DNA of 22,325 nucleotides from Pseudomonadota bacterium (GTDB lineage Bacteria; Desulfobacterota; Desulfobacteria; Desulfobacterales; ETH-SRB1), in the NCBI GenBank assembly GCA_018897415.1, contig JAHIKR010000115.1, positions 1 to 22,325 of the forward strand. Reading direction: 5' to 3'. Numbering within the stretch: the first letter of the stretch is position 1; each line of letters starts with the position of its first letter. The notes under the pieces were generated by a model. That model ran no database searches, was not told the DNA's origin, and saw nothing but the letters and a program-made list of their open reading frames with translations. The position numbers were made by a program, and so were the translations under genes. This document shows positions 1-7,687 of the stretch, piece after piece.

Positions 1-1230
1 CTTATTGCATATCAGACAGCTTTTCTTAAAGCGCATTTTCCTGTTGAGTTCATGGCTTCGTTGCTTACCAGCGAGATTCACTCAATTGACGGAGTAGTAA
101 AATATATAGCCGAATGCCGTCATCATGGAATACAAATACTTCCTCCTGATATAAATGAAAGCGACAAGGGATTTACGGTGGTAGGTTCGAAGATCAGGTT
201 TGGACTGGTTGCTGTTAAGAATGTTGGGGAAGGAGCCATTGAATCTATAGTAGATGCTAGAAAAAAGGGAAGATTTTCTTCTCTGTTTGATTTTTGTGAA
301 CGTGTGGATCTTAAAAAAGCTAACAAAAGAGTTATTGAAAGCCTTATTAAATGCGGTGCCTTTGATTCTACAGGGGCTACTCGTTCCCAGATGATGGTAT
401 CTTTGGAAGAAGATGCCATTGATTATGGCCAAAGGGTTCAGAAGGAGAAAACAGATCCCCAGATGGGATTATTCAATATAGGAGGAGTCCAGCAAGATAT
501 AAATCTACCTAAAATGCCAAGTATGGATGAATGGGATGAAAGACAGCTTTTAGCTTTTGAAAAGGAAGCTCTTGGCTTTTACATAACCGGCCACCCTTTG
601 ACAAAGTTCGAGGACCTGCTGGACAAATTCACCAATGCGAATACAATTTCTTTAAAAGAAAAAAACGATGGTGAAATTGTCAGGATCGGTGGCATTATTA
701 TTAATATTAAGACCATAAAGACAAAAAAGGGCGATTTAATGGCCTTTGTTACCTTGGAAGATCAGCATGGAGCTGTTGAAATCATAATATTTTCTTTGGC
801 TTATACAGCGGTTCAGGAGCTCTTGGTTGAAGATAACACCGTCATTATACATGGCCAGGTAAAAAGGGATGAGAATTCTGTAAAAATTTTGGCAGATACC
901 GTAGTGCCAATTGAAAAAACCGAGGAAACCTGGACTGCAAGTATTCATTTTAATTTGAATAAGAATAAAACAGGAAAAGATTTGCTTTTAAGATTGAATG
1001 ATATTCTTAAAAGATATCCGGGTTCATGCTATGCATATATTCATTTATTTAGTCCTGAAGAAACAGATACAATTATAGCTCTGCCCGATACGATGAAATT
1101 AAAGGCCGGTTCGTCATTGACCCGTGCAGTAAATGAACTCCTTGGTTATAATGCAGTAGAAACCGTATGCGAGTTCGAATATAAAGAGCTAAAAGAAAAC
1201 AGTAAAAAAGGAAGATTTAGAAGTGCCTGA
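1..1230 (+). CDS. dnaE: DNA polymerase III alpha subunit, C-terminal part (5'-truncated by window edge)
   Basis: This is the 3' end of the replicative polymerase catalytic subunit; the reading frame is open from base 1, so the 5' part lies outside the window. The visible 409 residues start in the typical DnaE stretch AYQTAFLKAHFPVEFMASLL at the end of the fingers region. A helix-hairpin-helix region follows (FDFCERVDLKKANKRVIESL, about residues 96-115 of the visible part), and then an OB-fold region with VRIGGIIINIKTIKTKKGDL. The polymerase active-site aspartates lie upstream and are not visible. The protein copies DNA in the Pol III holoenzyme. It overlaps the next gene by 8 bp, so the two are probably co-transcribed although their functions are unrelated. 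An internal ATG at base 52 is not a real start, because homology continues upstream of it. Confidence 0.96.
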   Translation, partial: LIAYQTAFLKAHFPVEFMASLLTSEIHSIDGVVKYIAECRHHGIQILPPDINESDKGFTVVGSKIRFGLVAVKNVGEGAIESIVDARKKGRFSSLFDFCERVDLKKANKRVIESLIKCGAFDSTGATRSQMMVSLEEDAIDYGQRVQKEKTDPQMGLFNIGGVQQDINLPKMPSMDEWDERQLLAFEKEALGFYITGHPLTKFEDLLDKFTNANTISLKEKNDGEIVRIGGIIINIKTIKTKKGDLMAFVTLEDQHGAVEIIIFSLAYTAVQELLVEDNTVIIHGQVKRDENSVKILADTVVPIEKTEETWTASIHFNLNKNKTGKDLLLRLNDILKRYPGSCYAYIHLFSPEETDTIIALPDTMKLKAGSSLTRAVNELLGYNAVETVCEFEYKELKENSKKGRFRSA

Positions 1231-2584
1231 TCTGATGGCAAACGTATATGCTGTCTTGCTGGCAGGGGGTTCTGGAACGCGTCTTTGGCCTGTATCCAGA
1301 AAACTCTATCCCAAGCAGCTTGTAAAGTTTATAGGTAAAAATTCTCTTGTCCAGAGTACCATAAAGAGGCTGAGCCCCGTGCTCGACACAGAAAGAATAA
1401 GAATCGTGTGCGGAGAGGAACATTTTCATGAGACAGCCAGACATATGTCTGAAATAGGTGTCCAGTCTGAAGGAAAAATCATCTGTGAACCATGTGGCAG
1501 AAATACAGCACCCGCTATTCTGCTTGCAGTATTCAATATTTTGAGAAGTAAACAGGATCCTGTTCTTTGTGTTTTTCCGGCTGATCATGTAATTAGAAAC
1601 ATAGAGAGTTTTCATAATAAATTAAATTCAGCGGTACATCTTGCTGAAAAGGGTTATATTGTAACATTTGGTATTAAACCCAATTACCCTGAAACAGGAT
1701 ATGGGTATGTTGAAGGCGCTGAAGAGATATTTGATGGAGCATTAGCAATTAAGAGATTTGTTGAGAAGCCAGATGCAGAAACCGCAAAAAAGTATGTTAA
1801 GGCTGGAAATTTTTTTTGGAACAGTGGAATGTTTGCTTTCATGGGTTCCGTCATGATTGAAGAATTCCGCAAATACCAGCCAGAGCTCCTTAAAATAATG
1901 GAAGATATTATTTCAAGAGACAGCCCCATAACGGTGGATGAATATAAGAGGCTGCCGGATATTTCTATAGATCATGCCATAATGGAAAATACGGATAAAG
2001 GTGTTGTTCTGCCATCTGATTTTGGATGGAGCGATATAGGATCATGGAAGTCTCTTTATGAGTTTCTTCCAAAAGATGAGAATAATAATGTTATTGATGG
2101 TGATGTTATTGCAAAGGACACAAAAAACTGTTTCATAATGAGTCGCGATCGGCTGATCGCTACAAACCATCTGAATAGAATGGTTGTCGTTGAAACGCCT
2201 GATTCTGTATTTATCTCGGATATCGATAACAGCAGGGATGTAAAATCTATTGTTAACCAGTTAAAGGGAAAAGGAAGAAGAGAATATCAGAAACATAAGA
2301 CAGTTTACCATCCCTGGGGGAGCAGGACCGTTCTTGAACAAGAAGATGATATTAAAGTTGAAAGGCTTGCCATATATCCTGGTTCAAATTTTCAGTTTAA
2401 AGTTGACAGTTCGGCCTTACAACATCTGATTATGATTAAAGGCCGTGCAGAAATTATATCAGATAGGCAAACCGAATTTTTGGATAAGGGAGAATCAAAA
2501 GTGATTTCTGGCAATGAATCTATTAAAATTGATAACCCGGGGAAAGAGCTGGTTTATATTATTAGAGTAAATATATCGAACTAA
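1223..2584 (+). CDS. manC: Mannose-1-phosphate guanylyltransferase (ManC/AlgA type) with degenerate isomerase cupin
   Basis: This enzyme makes GDP-mannose from mannose-1-phosphate and GTP for surface polysaccharide. The nucleotidyltransferase domain (about 8-290) has VLLAGGSGTRLWPVSR (11-26), FPADH (118-122), FVEKPD (179-184), FWNSGMF (198-204) and FGWSDIGSW (267-275). The 453-residue length is close to that of bifunctional type II PMI/GMP enzymes. The C-terminal cupin begins at HPWGS (363-367), but where such enzymes carry a QMHHHRAEH-type metal site this one reads KVDSSALQH (393-401), and the later conserved His is missing too. The isomerase activity is therefore probably lost (inference). 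The start is GTG at 1223 with GGAAG a few bases upstream; ATG 1235 is an alternative. It overlaps dnaE by 8 bp and is followed after 61 bp by a sugar aminotransferase, which fits nucleotide-sugar metabolism. Confidence 0.9.
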   Translation: MPDLMANVYAVLLAGGSGTRLWPVSRKLYPKQLVKFIGKNSLVQSTIKRLSPVLDTERIRIVCGEEHFHETARHMSEIGVQSEGKIICEPCGRNTAPAILLAVFNILRSKQDPVLCVFPADHVIRNIESFHNKLNSAVHLAEKGYIVTFGIKPNYPETGYGYVEGAEEIFDGALAIKRFVEKPDAETAKKYVKAGNFFWNSGMFAFMGSVMIEEFRKYQPELLKIMEDIISRDSPITVDEYKRLPDISIDHAIMENTDKGVVLPSDFGWSDIGSWKSLYEFLPKDENNNVIDGDVIAKDTKNCFIMSRDRLIATNHLNRMVVVETPDSVFISDIDNSRDVKSIVNQLKGKGRREYQKHKTVYHPWGSRTVLEQEDDIKVERLAIYPGSNFQFKVDSSALQHLIMIKGRAEIISDRQTEFLDKGESKVISGNESIKIDNPGKELVYIIRVNISN

Positions 2585-2590
2585 AGTTCG

Positions 2591-2636
2591 AAGGCTGAAG
2601 GCTAAAGGCTGAAGGCTAAAGGCTAAAGGCTGAAGG
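2591..2636 (+). repeat. 7-bp tandem repeat, about 6.5 units
   Basis: The units are AAGGCTG or AAGGCTA in the order G, A, G, A, A, G, plus a final AAGG. They fill the 61-bp gap between manC and the aminotransferase gene and end about 9 bp before the ATG, so the last AAGG could act as part of a ribosome binding site. A related heptad array lies at 21995-22019, and its complement CTTCAGC follows at 22042-22062. Confidence 0.9.
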
Positions 2637-2645
2637 AAAAATATT

Positions 2646-3779
2646 ATGAAAGTGCCATTACTTGATCTTAAACCACAGTATCAGACAATAAAAGAAGAAG
2701 TCCTGAAAGTTACTGAAGAGATTTTTGAGAGCCAGAATTTTATACTTGGGTCACGTGTTGAAACACTGGAAAAAGAGATAGCTGAATATTGTTCCTCTAA
2801 ACATGCAGTAGGTGTTTCATCAGGAACGGATGCTCTTCTTATTTCACTTATGGCTGCTGATATTGGAACGGGCGACAGCGTTATCACTCCAACTTATACT
2901 TTTTTTGCAACAGCCGGTTCCATAGCTCGTGCTGGAGCCAAGCCCGTTTTTGTGGATATTGATTCTAAAACTTACAATATTTCATCTGAAAGCGTCTACA
3001 GGGTGATAGACAACATGACAAGAGAAGAAAGGAACAAATTAAAAGCCATAATCCCCGTCCATCTATATGGCCAGTGTTGTGACATGGATTCTATCCTTGA
3101 GATAGCAGAGAAGTATAATCTTATTGTTGTTGAAGATGCAGCACAGGCCATTGGTGCGGAATATAAGGGGAGGCGTGCGGGTTCAATGAGTGATTTCGGC
3201 TGTTTTTCTTTCTTTCCTTCAAAAAATCTTGGAGCATTTGGAGATGGTGGAATTGTTACAACAAATTCAGATGAGTTCTTTGATAAATTGCGTTTGCTGA
3301 GAGTTCACGGATCGCATTTAAAATATTATCATAAAAAAGTAGGAGGAAATTTCAGGCTGGATGCACTTCAGGCAGCCATAGTATCCATTAAACTTAATTA
3401 TCTTGATGGCTGGACTGAGGCGCGCCGGAATAATGCAGATAAATATAGAGAACTTTTTATTGACGCTGGGCTGGATGATATAGTTAACCTGCCGGCTGAA
3501 AAGGAAAACCGGCATATTTATAATCAGTTTGTTATAAAGCTGAAGGAAAAAAGAGATGATCTTAGAATGTTTTTAAATGATGCAGGTATAGGTACTGAAG
3601 TTTACTATCCTGTCCCCCTGCATCTCCAGGATTGCTTTTCATATCTGAATTACAGAAGAGGAGATTTCCCTGTAAGCGAATACACTGCCTCACATACTTT
3701 AGCCCTCCCTGTATATCCGGAACTTTCATATGAGCAACAGGCATATGTGGTTGAAAAGATAAAGGAATTCTATTCGTAA
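2646..3779 (+). CDS. DegT/DnrJ/EryC1/StrS family PLP aminotransferase
   Basis: This is a fold-type I PLP enzyme of the sugar aminotransferase family, which transaminates keto-sugars on nucleotide-diphosphate carriers. It starts with the family's usual N-terminus, VPLLDLKPQY. It has VSSGTDALLISLMA (57-70, phosphate-binding turn), the PLP-nitrogen aspartate in VVEDAAQAIGA (D164), and the Schiff-base lysine in FFPSKNLGAFGDGG (K193). The length of 377 is normal for the family. The exact sugar substrate cannot be read from sequence. The ATG at 2646 follows AAGG of the heptad repeat. It lies 61 bp downstream of the GDP-mannose enzyme on the same strand, so a role in O-antigen or capsule amino-sugar synthesis is likely. 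No glycosyltransferases are visible here. Confidence 0.93.
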   Translation: MKVPLLDLKPQYQTIKEEVLKVTEEIFESQNFILGSRVETLEKEIAEYCSSKHAVGVSSGTDALLISLMAADIGTGDSVITPTYTFFATAGSIARAGAKPVFVDIDSKTYNISSESVYRVIDNMTREERNKLKAIIPVHLYGQCCDMDSILEIAEKYNLIVVEDAAQAIGAEYKGRRAGSMSDFGCFSFFPSKNLGAFGDGGIVTTNSDEFFDKLRLLRVHGSHLKYYHKKVGGNFRLDALQAAIVSIKLNYLDGWTEARRNNADKYRELFIDAGLDDIVNLPAEKENRHIYNQFVIKLKEKRDDLRMFLNDAGIGTEVYYPVPLHLQDCFSYLNYRRGDFPVSEYTASHTLALPVYPELSYEQQAYVVEKIKEFYS

Positions 3780-3817
3780 GAAGACATTTCTTTAGAGTTC
3801 CCTGAATTCTATACATT

Positions 3818-4016
3818 GATTACAGGTAAGCGTTCACGGAACATTGAAATTGGAAATTAGAAATTTTGCCTTCCCGCCCGCCTCGCCTGAGCGAGAGCGA
3901 TGGCGGGCAGGCATGTTTTTGTACTGTTCTTCCCAATTTCCAATTTCTAATTTAATCTCTCCCTAATTTCTACTTTCCAATTTCAAGTTTCAAGCCGTGA
4001 ACGGCTACGATTACAG
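3818..4016. mobile_element. MITE-like non-coding element with target-site duplication
   Basis: The 183-bp core (3826-4008) is bounded by 14-bp terminal inverted repeats: GTAAGCGTTCACGG at the left, and CCGTGAACGGCTAC at the right, whose complement is GTAGCCGTTCACGG (12 of 14 match). The core is flanked directly by a perfect 8-bp direct repeat GATTACAG (3818-3825 and 4009-4016), the expected footprint of transposition. Inside are nested inverted repeats of the AATTGGAAATTAGAAATT type and a GC-rich imperfect hairpin around 3873-3913 (GCCCGCC against GGCGGGC). No transposase or ORF is present, so any mobility would need an enzyme in trans. It fills most of the 332-bp gap between the aminotransferase and HPr genes. 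Confidence 0.75.
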
Positions 4017-4017
4017 A

Positions 4018-4046
4018 TTGACAAGTTATAAGTGGGCTGATAAAAA
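4018..4046 (+). promoter_or_regulatory. Candidate sigma70-type promoter for HPr-ptsI(-smpB)
   Basis: A perfect TTGACA (4018-4023) is followed after 17 bp by TAAAAA (4041-4046, 4 of 6 to TATAAT). It starts two bases after the right-hand duplication of the MITE-like element and lies about 65 bp upstream of the HPr start. This is a sequence match only. Confidence 0.5.
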
Positions 4047-4111
4047 TTTAACATATGCAGATATCGTCAAATAGTTGAATGGGAAAATGGTCGAGTAGGA
4101 AAATATGAGGC

Positions 4112-4402
4112 TTGTCGATTAGACTGGTGACTGAACTTTCACGTGATGTTATTGTAATAAACGAGCTTGGTCTTCATGCGAGGTCCGCTGCCAGGATTGC
4201 GGAGATCGCCAAGAAAGCAAATTATAACGTCTGGATAATTAAAGGCAAAAAAAGGGTTGATGCTTCAAGCATACTTGACATCCTGACTCTTGAGTGTGCA
4301 AAAGGGTCTAAAATTACACTTAAGATCGATGATCAATCAGACCTTGATGTTTTAAACGATACTGTAAGGCAATTTGAGACAGGATTTGGAGAATTAGGCT
4401 AA
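4112..4402 (+). CDS. ptsH: HPr-like phosphocarrier protein
   Basis: This is a small phosphocarrier that accepts a phosphoryl group from enzyme I on histidine. The active-site segment reads NELGLHARSAARIAEIAKKA, with the phospho-His at H22 if the TTG start is used. The usual HARPA is HARSA here (Pro to Ser). The regulatory-serine region reads VDASSILDILTL (49-60), with S53 aligned to the HPr-kinase serine of Gram-positive HPr. TTG at 4112 is chosen because it keeps the full first strand and has AGGA 11 bp upstream; GTG 4127 is an alternative that gives a 91-residue protein. It sits 2 bp before ptsI. No EII permease gene is visible in the window, so the pair may serve signalling rather than sugar uptake (inference). 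Confidence 0.9.
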   Translation: MSIRLVTELSRDVIVINELGLHARSAARIAEIAKKANYNVWIIKGKKRVDASSILDILTLECAKGSKITLKIDDQSDLDVLNDTVRQFETGFGELG

Positions 4403-4404
4403 AT

Positions 4405-6174
4405 ATGACAGATATTGGTTTCAGAGAAATTATATTAACAGGAATAAATGCTTCTCCGGGCATCTGTATAGGAAAGGCTTATCTGGTCGATAGAGAAGGC
4501 GTGGATGTTGTAAAGAAGTATTTTATCAGTGAAGATGATGTTGAAGAAGAAATCAAACGTTTCAAAAGCGCCGTAAATAAAGCAAAGAACCAATTACTTG
4601 CTATTATGAATAATGCTCCTGAGGAATTACGTGACCATGCATATATACTTGAAACTCACAAGGTCTTGCTTAAAGATAAGATGCTATATGGCAAAACAAT
4701 TGAAACTATTAAAAATGAAAGGATAAACGCAGACTGGGCTCTCAAAAAAGTAGTGTCAGACGTGAAATCCATGTTTAAAAAAATGTCAGACTCATATTTA
4801 AAAGAGCGGGCTACTGACATAGTATATGTATCTGACCGTATAATGATGAATTTAGTTGGGGCAGATACAGAGAAAATTGCTGATATTGGAAAGCGGGTAA
4901 TACTTGTTGCTCAAGATCTTTCTCCGGCAGAGGCAAGCCAGATAAACCTTGAGCGGATAAAGGGATTTATAACTGATCGTGGCGGAAAAGCATCTCATAC
5001 AAGCATTATAGCCCGAACCCTTGAAATTCCTGCTGTCATGGGCCTGGGGAATATTACTAATATCATTAAAAATGATGATTTAATTATTGTTGATGGTACA
5101 GCAGGCGTAGTTATTATTCATCCAACTGAAGAAACTCTTTTGGAGTATGGAGATCGTAGCGTCAAATATGAAGAACTTAAAGCAGCTATTACCCGTGACA
5201 GCCATCTTAAAGCTGAAACAATTGATGGGTTCCAGTTAAAGGTTATGGGCAATATCGAGCTTCCCGAAGAAGTTGTATCGGTTATTGATTGCGGCGGAGA
5301 TGGAATCGGGCTTTACAGAACAGAGTTCCAGTATTTGAGCAGCCCTATTTTGCCGAATGAATATGAGCTTTTTGATAAATACAAAGATGTTGTCGAGGTA
5401 ATTGCGCCGAAACCGGTAACTATCCGTACTCTCGACATAAACGGCGATAGAGCATTTATTAATAATCCTGATTACGTGGAAGTCAATCCAGCTCTAGGCT
5501 TGCGAGCCATAAGGTATTGCCTGAAGAATCCTGATGTCTTCAGAACACAGCTCAGAGCTATATTAAGGGCTGCGGCTTTTGGCAATGTCAGGATACTTAT
5601 TCCCATGATATCGAGTTATGAGGAAGTCCTTGAAACAAAAAAGATACTGAATGAGGCCGCCGATTCTTTGGAGAAAGAAGGAGCTCTCTTTAACAGAGAT
5701 GTGGAGTTCGGCATAATGATCGAAGTTCCTTCTGCCGTAATAATTGCGGATATTTTAGCAGGAGAAGTAGATTTCTTCAGTTTAGGCACCAATGATCTTA
5801 TCCAGTACTCACTGGCAATAGATAGAGGAAACAGACATGTAGCGTACCTCTATCATTCACTTCATCCTGCTATTATACGCATGATAAAACAACTTGTTGA
5901 TGTAGCAAAAGAAAAGGGCATAAAAGTTTTTATGTGCGGTGAGATGGCTGCTGATCCTATTAACATGCCTATACTTTTAGGCTTGGGTATAGATGAATTA
6001 AGCATGAACCCTCAGTCGATTCCTGCTGTAAAGAGTATGATAAGGGCACTTAAAGTTGAAGACGCCAGGGCCTTTATGAAAGATGTTTTTAAACAGAACA
6101 CAGCCTCAGAAGTTGAGAAATTGGTGAGAGAAGCATTCGGCAGCATTCTTTCTGAAAAGGTGTATGCGCGGTAG
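4405..6174 (+). CDS. ptsI: Phosphoenolpyruvate-protein phosphotransferase (PTS enzyme I)
   Basis: This enzyme autophosphorylates with PEP and passes the phosphate to HPr. Its 589 residues match the family's usual length of about 570-590. The N-terminal GINASPGICIGKAYLVD is typical. The phospho-histidine segment is DRGGKASHTSIIARTLEIPA (H198). The PEP-binding C-terminal barrel has GIGLYRTEFQYL, FFSLGTNDLIQYSLAIDRGN and FMCGEMAADP with the catalytic Cys at 511. All key residues are present, so it should be active. The ATG is 2 bp after the HPr stop, indicating a two-gene operon that probably continues into smpB 23 bp further on. Confidence 0.97.
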   Translation: MTDIGFREIILTGINASPGICIGKAYLVDREGVDVVKKYFISEDDVEEEIKRFKSAVNKAKNQLLAIMNNAPEELRDHAYILETHKVLLKDKMLYGKTIETIKNERINADWALKKVVSDVKSMFKKMSDSYLKERATDIVYVSDRIMMNLVGADTEKIADIGKRVILVAQDLSPAEASQINLERIKGFITDRGGKASHTSIIARTLEIPAVMGLGNITNIIKNDDLIIVDGTAGVVIIHPTEETLLEYGDRSVKYEELKAAITRDSHLKAETIDGFQLKVMGNIELPEEVVSVIDCGGDGIGLYRTEFQYLSSPILPNEYELFDKYKDVVEVIAPKPVTIRTLDINGDRAFINNPDYVEVNPALGLRAIRYCLKNPDVFRTQLRAILRAAAFGNVRILIPMISSYEEVLETKKILNEAADSLEKEGALFNRDVEFGIMIEVPSAVIIADILAGEVDFFSLGTNDLIQYSLAIDRGNRHVAYLYHSLHPAIIRMIKQLVDVAKEKGIKVFMCGEMAADPINMPILLGLGIDELSMNPQSIPAVKSMIRALKVEDARAFMKDVFKQNTASEVEKLVREAFGSILSEKVYAR

Positions 6175-6197
6175 AATTTTTTTGGAGAGGACGGCAT

Positions 6198-6656
6198 TTG
6201 GGGATAGAGCACAAAAAAATTGTTACAGAAAATAGGAAGGCCAGATATAATTATTTTATAGAAGATATTTATGAGGCCGGCATGGTCCTTGTGGGGACCG
6301 AAGTCAAATCCCTCAGAATCGGTCGTGTAAATCTTAAGGATTCCTATGCAAAGATTAAAAACGGAGAGGTTTTTGTTTATCAGGTGCATATTGGAGCGTA
6401 TCCTTTTGCTCAGGAGAATAATCATGAACCTTTAAGGCCCAGAAAGCTGCTGTTGAACAAGTATGAGATAAAAAGGCTGTATGGTAAAGTAAATGAAATG
6501 GGTTATACCCTGATTCCCTTAAATATTTATTTTAAAAAAGGAAAAGCAAAAATGACACTTGCACTTACCAGGGGCAAGCGCAAGCATGATAAAAGAGAGA
6601 CAATCAGAAGGCGCGATCAAAGAAGGGAATTAGACAGAGAAAAAAAGGGACATTGA
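6198..6656 (+). CDS. smpB: SsrA-binding protein SmpB
   Basis: SmpB binds the tRNA-like domain of tmRNA and delivers it to stalled ribosomes for trans-translation. The 152 residues carry the family features: an N-terminal NRKARYNYFIEDIYEAGMVL, then GTEVKSLRIGRVNLKDSYAK, GYTLIPLNIYFKKGKAKM, and a basic C-terminal tail rich in KR(K)HDKRET/RRRDQRRE that becomes ordered in the ribosome. The start is TTG 6198: GGAGAGG (6184-6190) is 7 bp upstream and no closer ATG fits the domain. The gene lies about 200 bp upstream of ssrA on the same strand, so the RNA and its protein partner are neighbours. Confidence 0.97.
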   Translation: MGIEHKKIVTENRKARYNYFIEDIYEAGMVLVGTEVKSLRIGRVNLKDSYAKIKNGEVFVYQVHIGAYPFAQENNHEPLRPRKLLLNKYEIKRLYGKVNEMGYTLIPLNIYFKKGKAKMTLALTRGKRKHDKRETIRRRDQRRELDREKKGH

Positions 6657-6781
6657 TAAATTCATATCTAACCATTTGATAATATTTATATATTAGCAAT
6701 AGACTGATTCTCCTCACTTAAGCCCAAAATGCTCAATGCCGCTCAAAAAAACTTTTTACTATTTCATCAATCTTTGAAAGC

Positions 6782-6817
6782 TTGACATTAAGGCAATTAT
6801 CACTTATTTATATATAA
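6782..6817 (+). promoter_or_regulatory. Candidate ssrA promoter
   Basis: A perfect TTGACA (6782-6787) is followed by an AT-rich stretch containing TATTTATATATAAG (6805-6818), in which the exact -10 cannot be fixed. The tmRNA 5' end lies about 40 bp further on, which would leave a short 5' leader to be trimmed. Confidence 0.45.
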
Positions 6818-6854
6818 GGTTCTTTTAAATACATCTGCAACATTTCCTTCCTAT

Positions 6855-7210
6855 GGGGGCGAAATGGCTTCGACGGAGATAAAGAAGTTCTGGCTGCATA
6901 CCGAGCTCCTGTCTGCTCGTAAAAAAGGCGGGGACCTAAATATAATCGCAGATGATTATAATTACGCTTTAGCCGCTTAAAAGGCTAACGTCCTGTCGGG
7001 TTATTCCTGCGCATCCGGTAAGGGCGACGACTAGCGGGATAGCTTTTCCTGATTTCCTGTTTCAGGATTAGCGAAACTTAAACAGGATAGTCTTTCAAGC
7101 ATCCTGCCTGGAGGAGACTTGAACAGGCGAAAGCTAAAGTTCAGGCTAAGTATGTAGATGCCCGTGCGGAATATTTTCGGACGCGGGTTCGACTCCCGCC
7201 GCCTCCACCA
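6855..7210 (+). ncRNA. ssrA: tmRNA (transfer-messenger RNA)
   Basis: The RNA starts with GGGGGCGAAATGGCTTCGAC and ends with encoded CCA. The acceptor stem GGGGGCG pairs over 7 bp (one G-U) with CGCCUCC before ACCA, and the T-arm GGTTCGACTCCC precedes it. The mRNA-like part encodes the tag ADDYNYALAA: resume codon GCA at 6948-6950 and stop TAA at 6978-6980. The C-terminal ALAA is the usual degron recognised by ClpXP-type proteases. The length of 356 nt is normal for a one-piece tmRNA. It is a trans-translation partner of the SmpB encoded just upstream. An apparent ORF starting at 7158 inside the RNA is not real. Confidence 0.98.
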
Positions 7211-7211
7211 T
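7193..7211 (+). repeat. Putative attachment-site core in ssrA 3' end (copy 1)
   Basis: These are the last 18 bases of tmRNA plus one. The same 19-mer recurs at 7688-7706 with one C-to-T change (18 of 19 match). The 3' end of ssrA is a well-known target for integrases, and a duplicated 3' end is the expected trace of integration. Confidence 0.6.
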
Positions 7212-7245
7212 TTATTTCAATTTTCAAGGAAGATCGAAAATAAAC

Positions 7246-7273
7246 TTGCTTTCCACCTAAAAAGTGGTATTAT
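7246..7273 (+). promoter_or_regulatory. Candidate promoter for the cold-shock gene
   Basis: TTGCTT (7246-7251) and TATTAT (7268-7273, 5 of 6 to consensus) are spaced by 16 bp. Use of this promoter would give a 5' leader of about 120 nt, in keeping with the long leaders of cspA-type mRNAs. The -35 match is weak. Confidence 0.35.
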
Positions 7274-7399
7274 TTATTTAATCAATAATGGCTTGTCCTT
7301 AATTGGCCGCCGGTTTCGTTCTAAAGGAAAGACCCATTTGTCAAAATGGCATCCTGAAGTTTGAAGCTATGAGAATTTTTTGAAAGGAGGGTGTCAACT

Positions 7400-7600
7400 A
7401 TGGCTAATGGAATTGTGAAATGGTTTAATAGCAGTAAAGGATACGGCTTCATAGAGCAGGAAGAAGGTCCAGATGTGTTTGTTCATCATTCAGGAATCAA
7501 TGCAAGCGGTTTCAAGGCTCTTAATGAAGGCGACCGAGTTACCTTTGACATAGAGCAAGGACAAAAAGGTCCTGCTGCAGTAAATGTTACTGTGGTTTAG
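7400..7600 (+). CDS. Cold-shock domain protein (CspA family)
   Basis: This is a 66-residue single OB-fold nucleic-acid-binding protein, the standard length for the family. It begins ANGIVKWFNSSKGYGFIEQE, which contains the RNP1-like KGYGFIEQ, and continues with the RNP2-like VFVHHS. Such proteins bind single-stranded RNA/DNA and act as RNA chaperones. ATG 7400 is chosen because a strong AAAGGAGG (7383-7390) lies 9 bp upstream; the GTG at 7391 directly abuts the SD and is unlikely. The gene is monocistronic: a strong terminator follows 18 bp after the stop. It lies between ssrA and a duplicate of the ssrA 3' end, so it may have arrived as cargo of a lost integrative element (inference). Confidence 0.95.
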   Translation: MANGIVKWFNSSKGYGFIEQEEGPDVFVHHSGINASGFKALNEGDRVTFDIEQGQKGPAAVNVTVV

Positions 7601-7617
7601 ATCAACTTCTGAGTTAA

Positions 7618-7665
7618 AAAAGGGTATTCCATCGAATTATGAGGGGGAATACCCTTTTATTTTAT
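7618..7665 (+). terminator. Rho-independent terminator after the cold-shock gene
   Basis: A perfect 13-bp inverted repeat, AAAAGGGTATTCC (7618-7630) against GGAATACCCTTTT (7646-7658), has a 15-nt loop and runs into TTTTATTTTAT. It is the clearest terminator in the window. Confidence 0.9.
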
Positions 7666-7687
7666 ATATTCCAAATTGTTCTCCTAT

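Noticed and set aside
1223..2584. Frameshift or truncation in manC
   Set aside because: The frame is intact to full family length; only the cupin ligands differ.
2591..2636. CRISPR-like array
   Set aside because: The units are 7 bp, directly joined and without spacers; this is a simple tandem repeat.
3562..3816. Minus-strand open reading frame at the aminotransferase 3' end
   Set aside because: It is antisense to a clear PLP enzyme and has no recognisable domain.
7158..7364. Open reading frame starting inside the tmRNA and running past its end
   Set aside because: The first part is the tmRNA T-arm and acceptor, with no domain similarity and no ribosome binding site.
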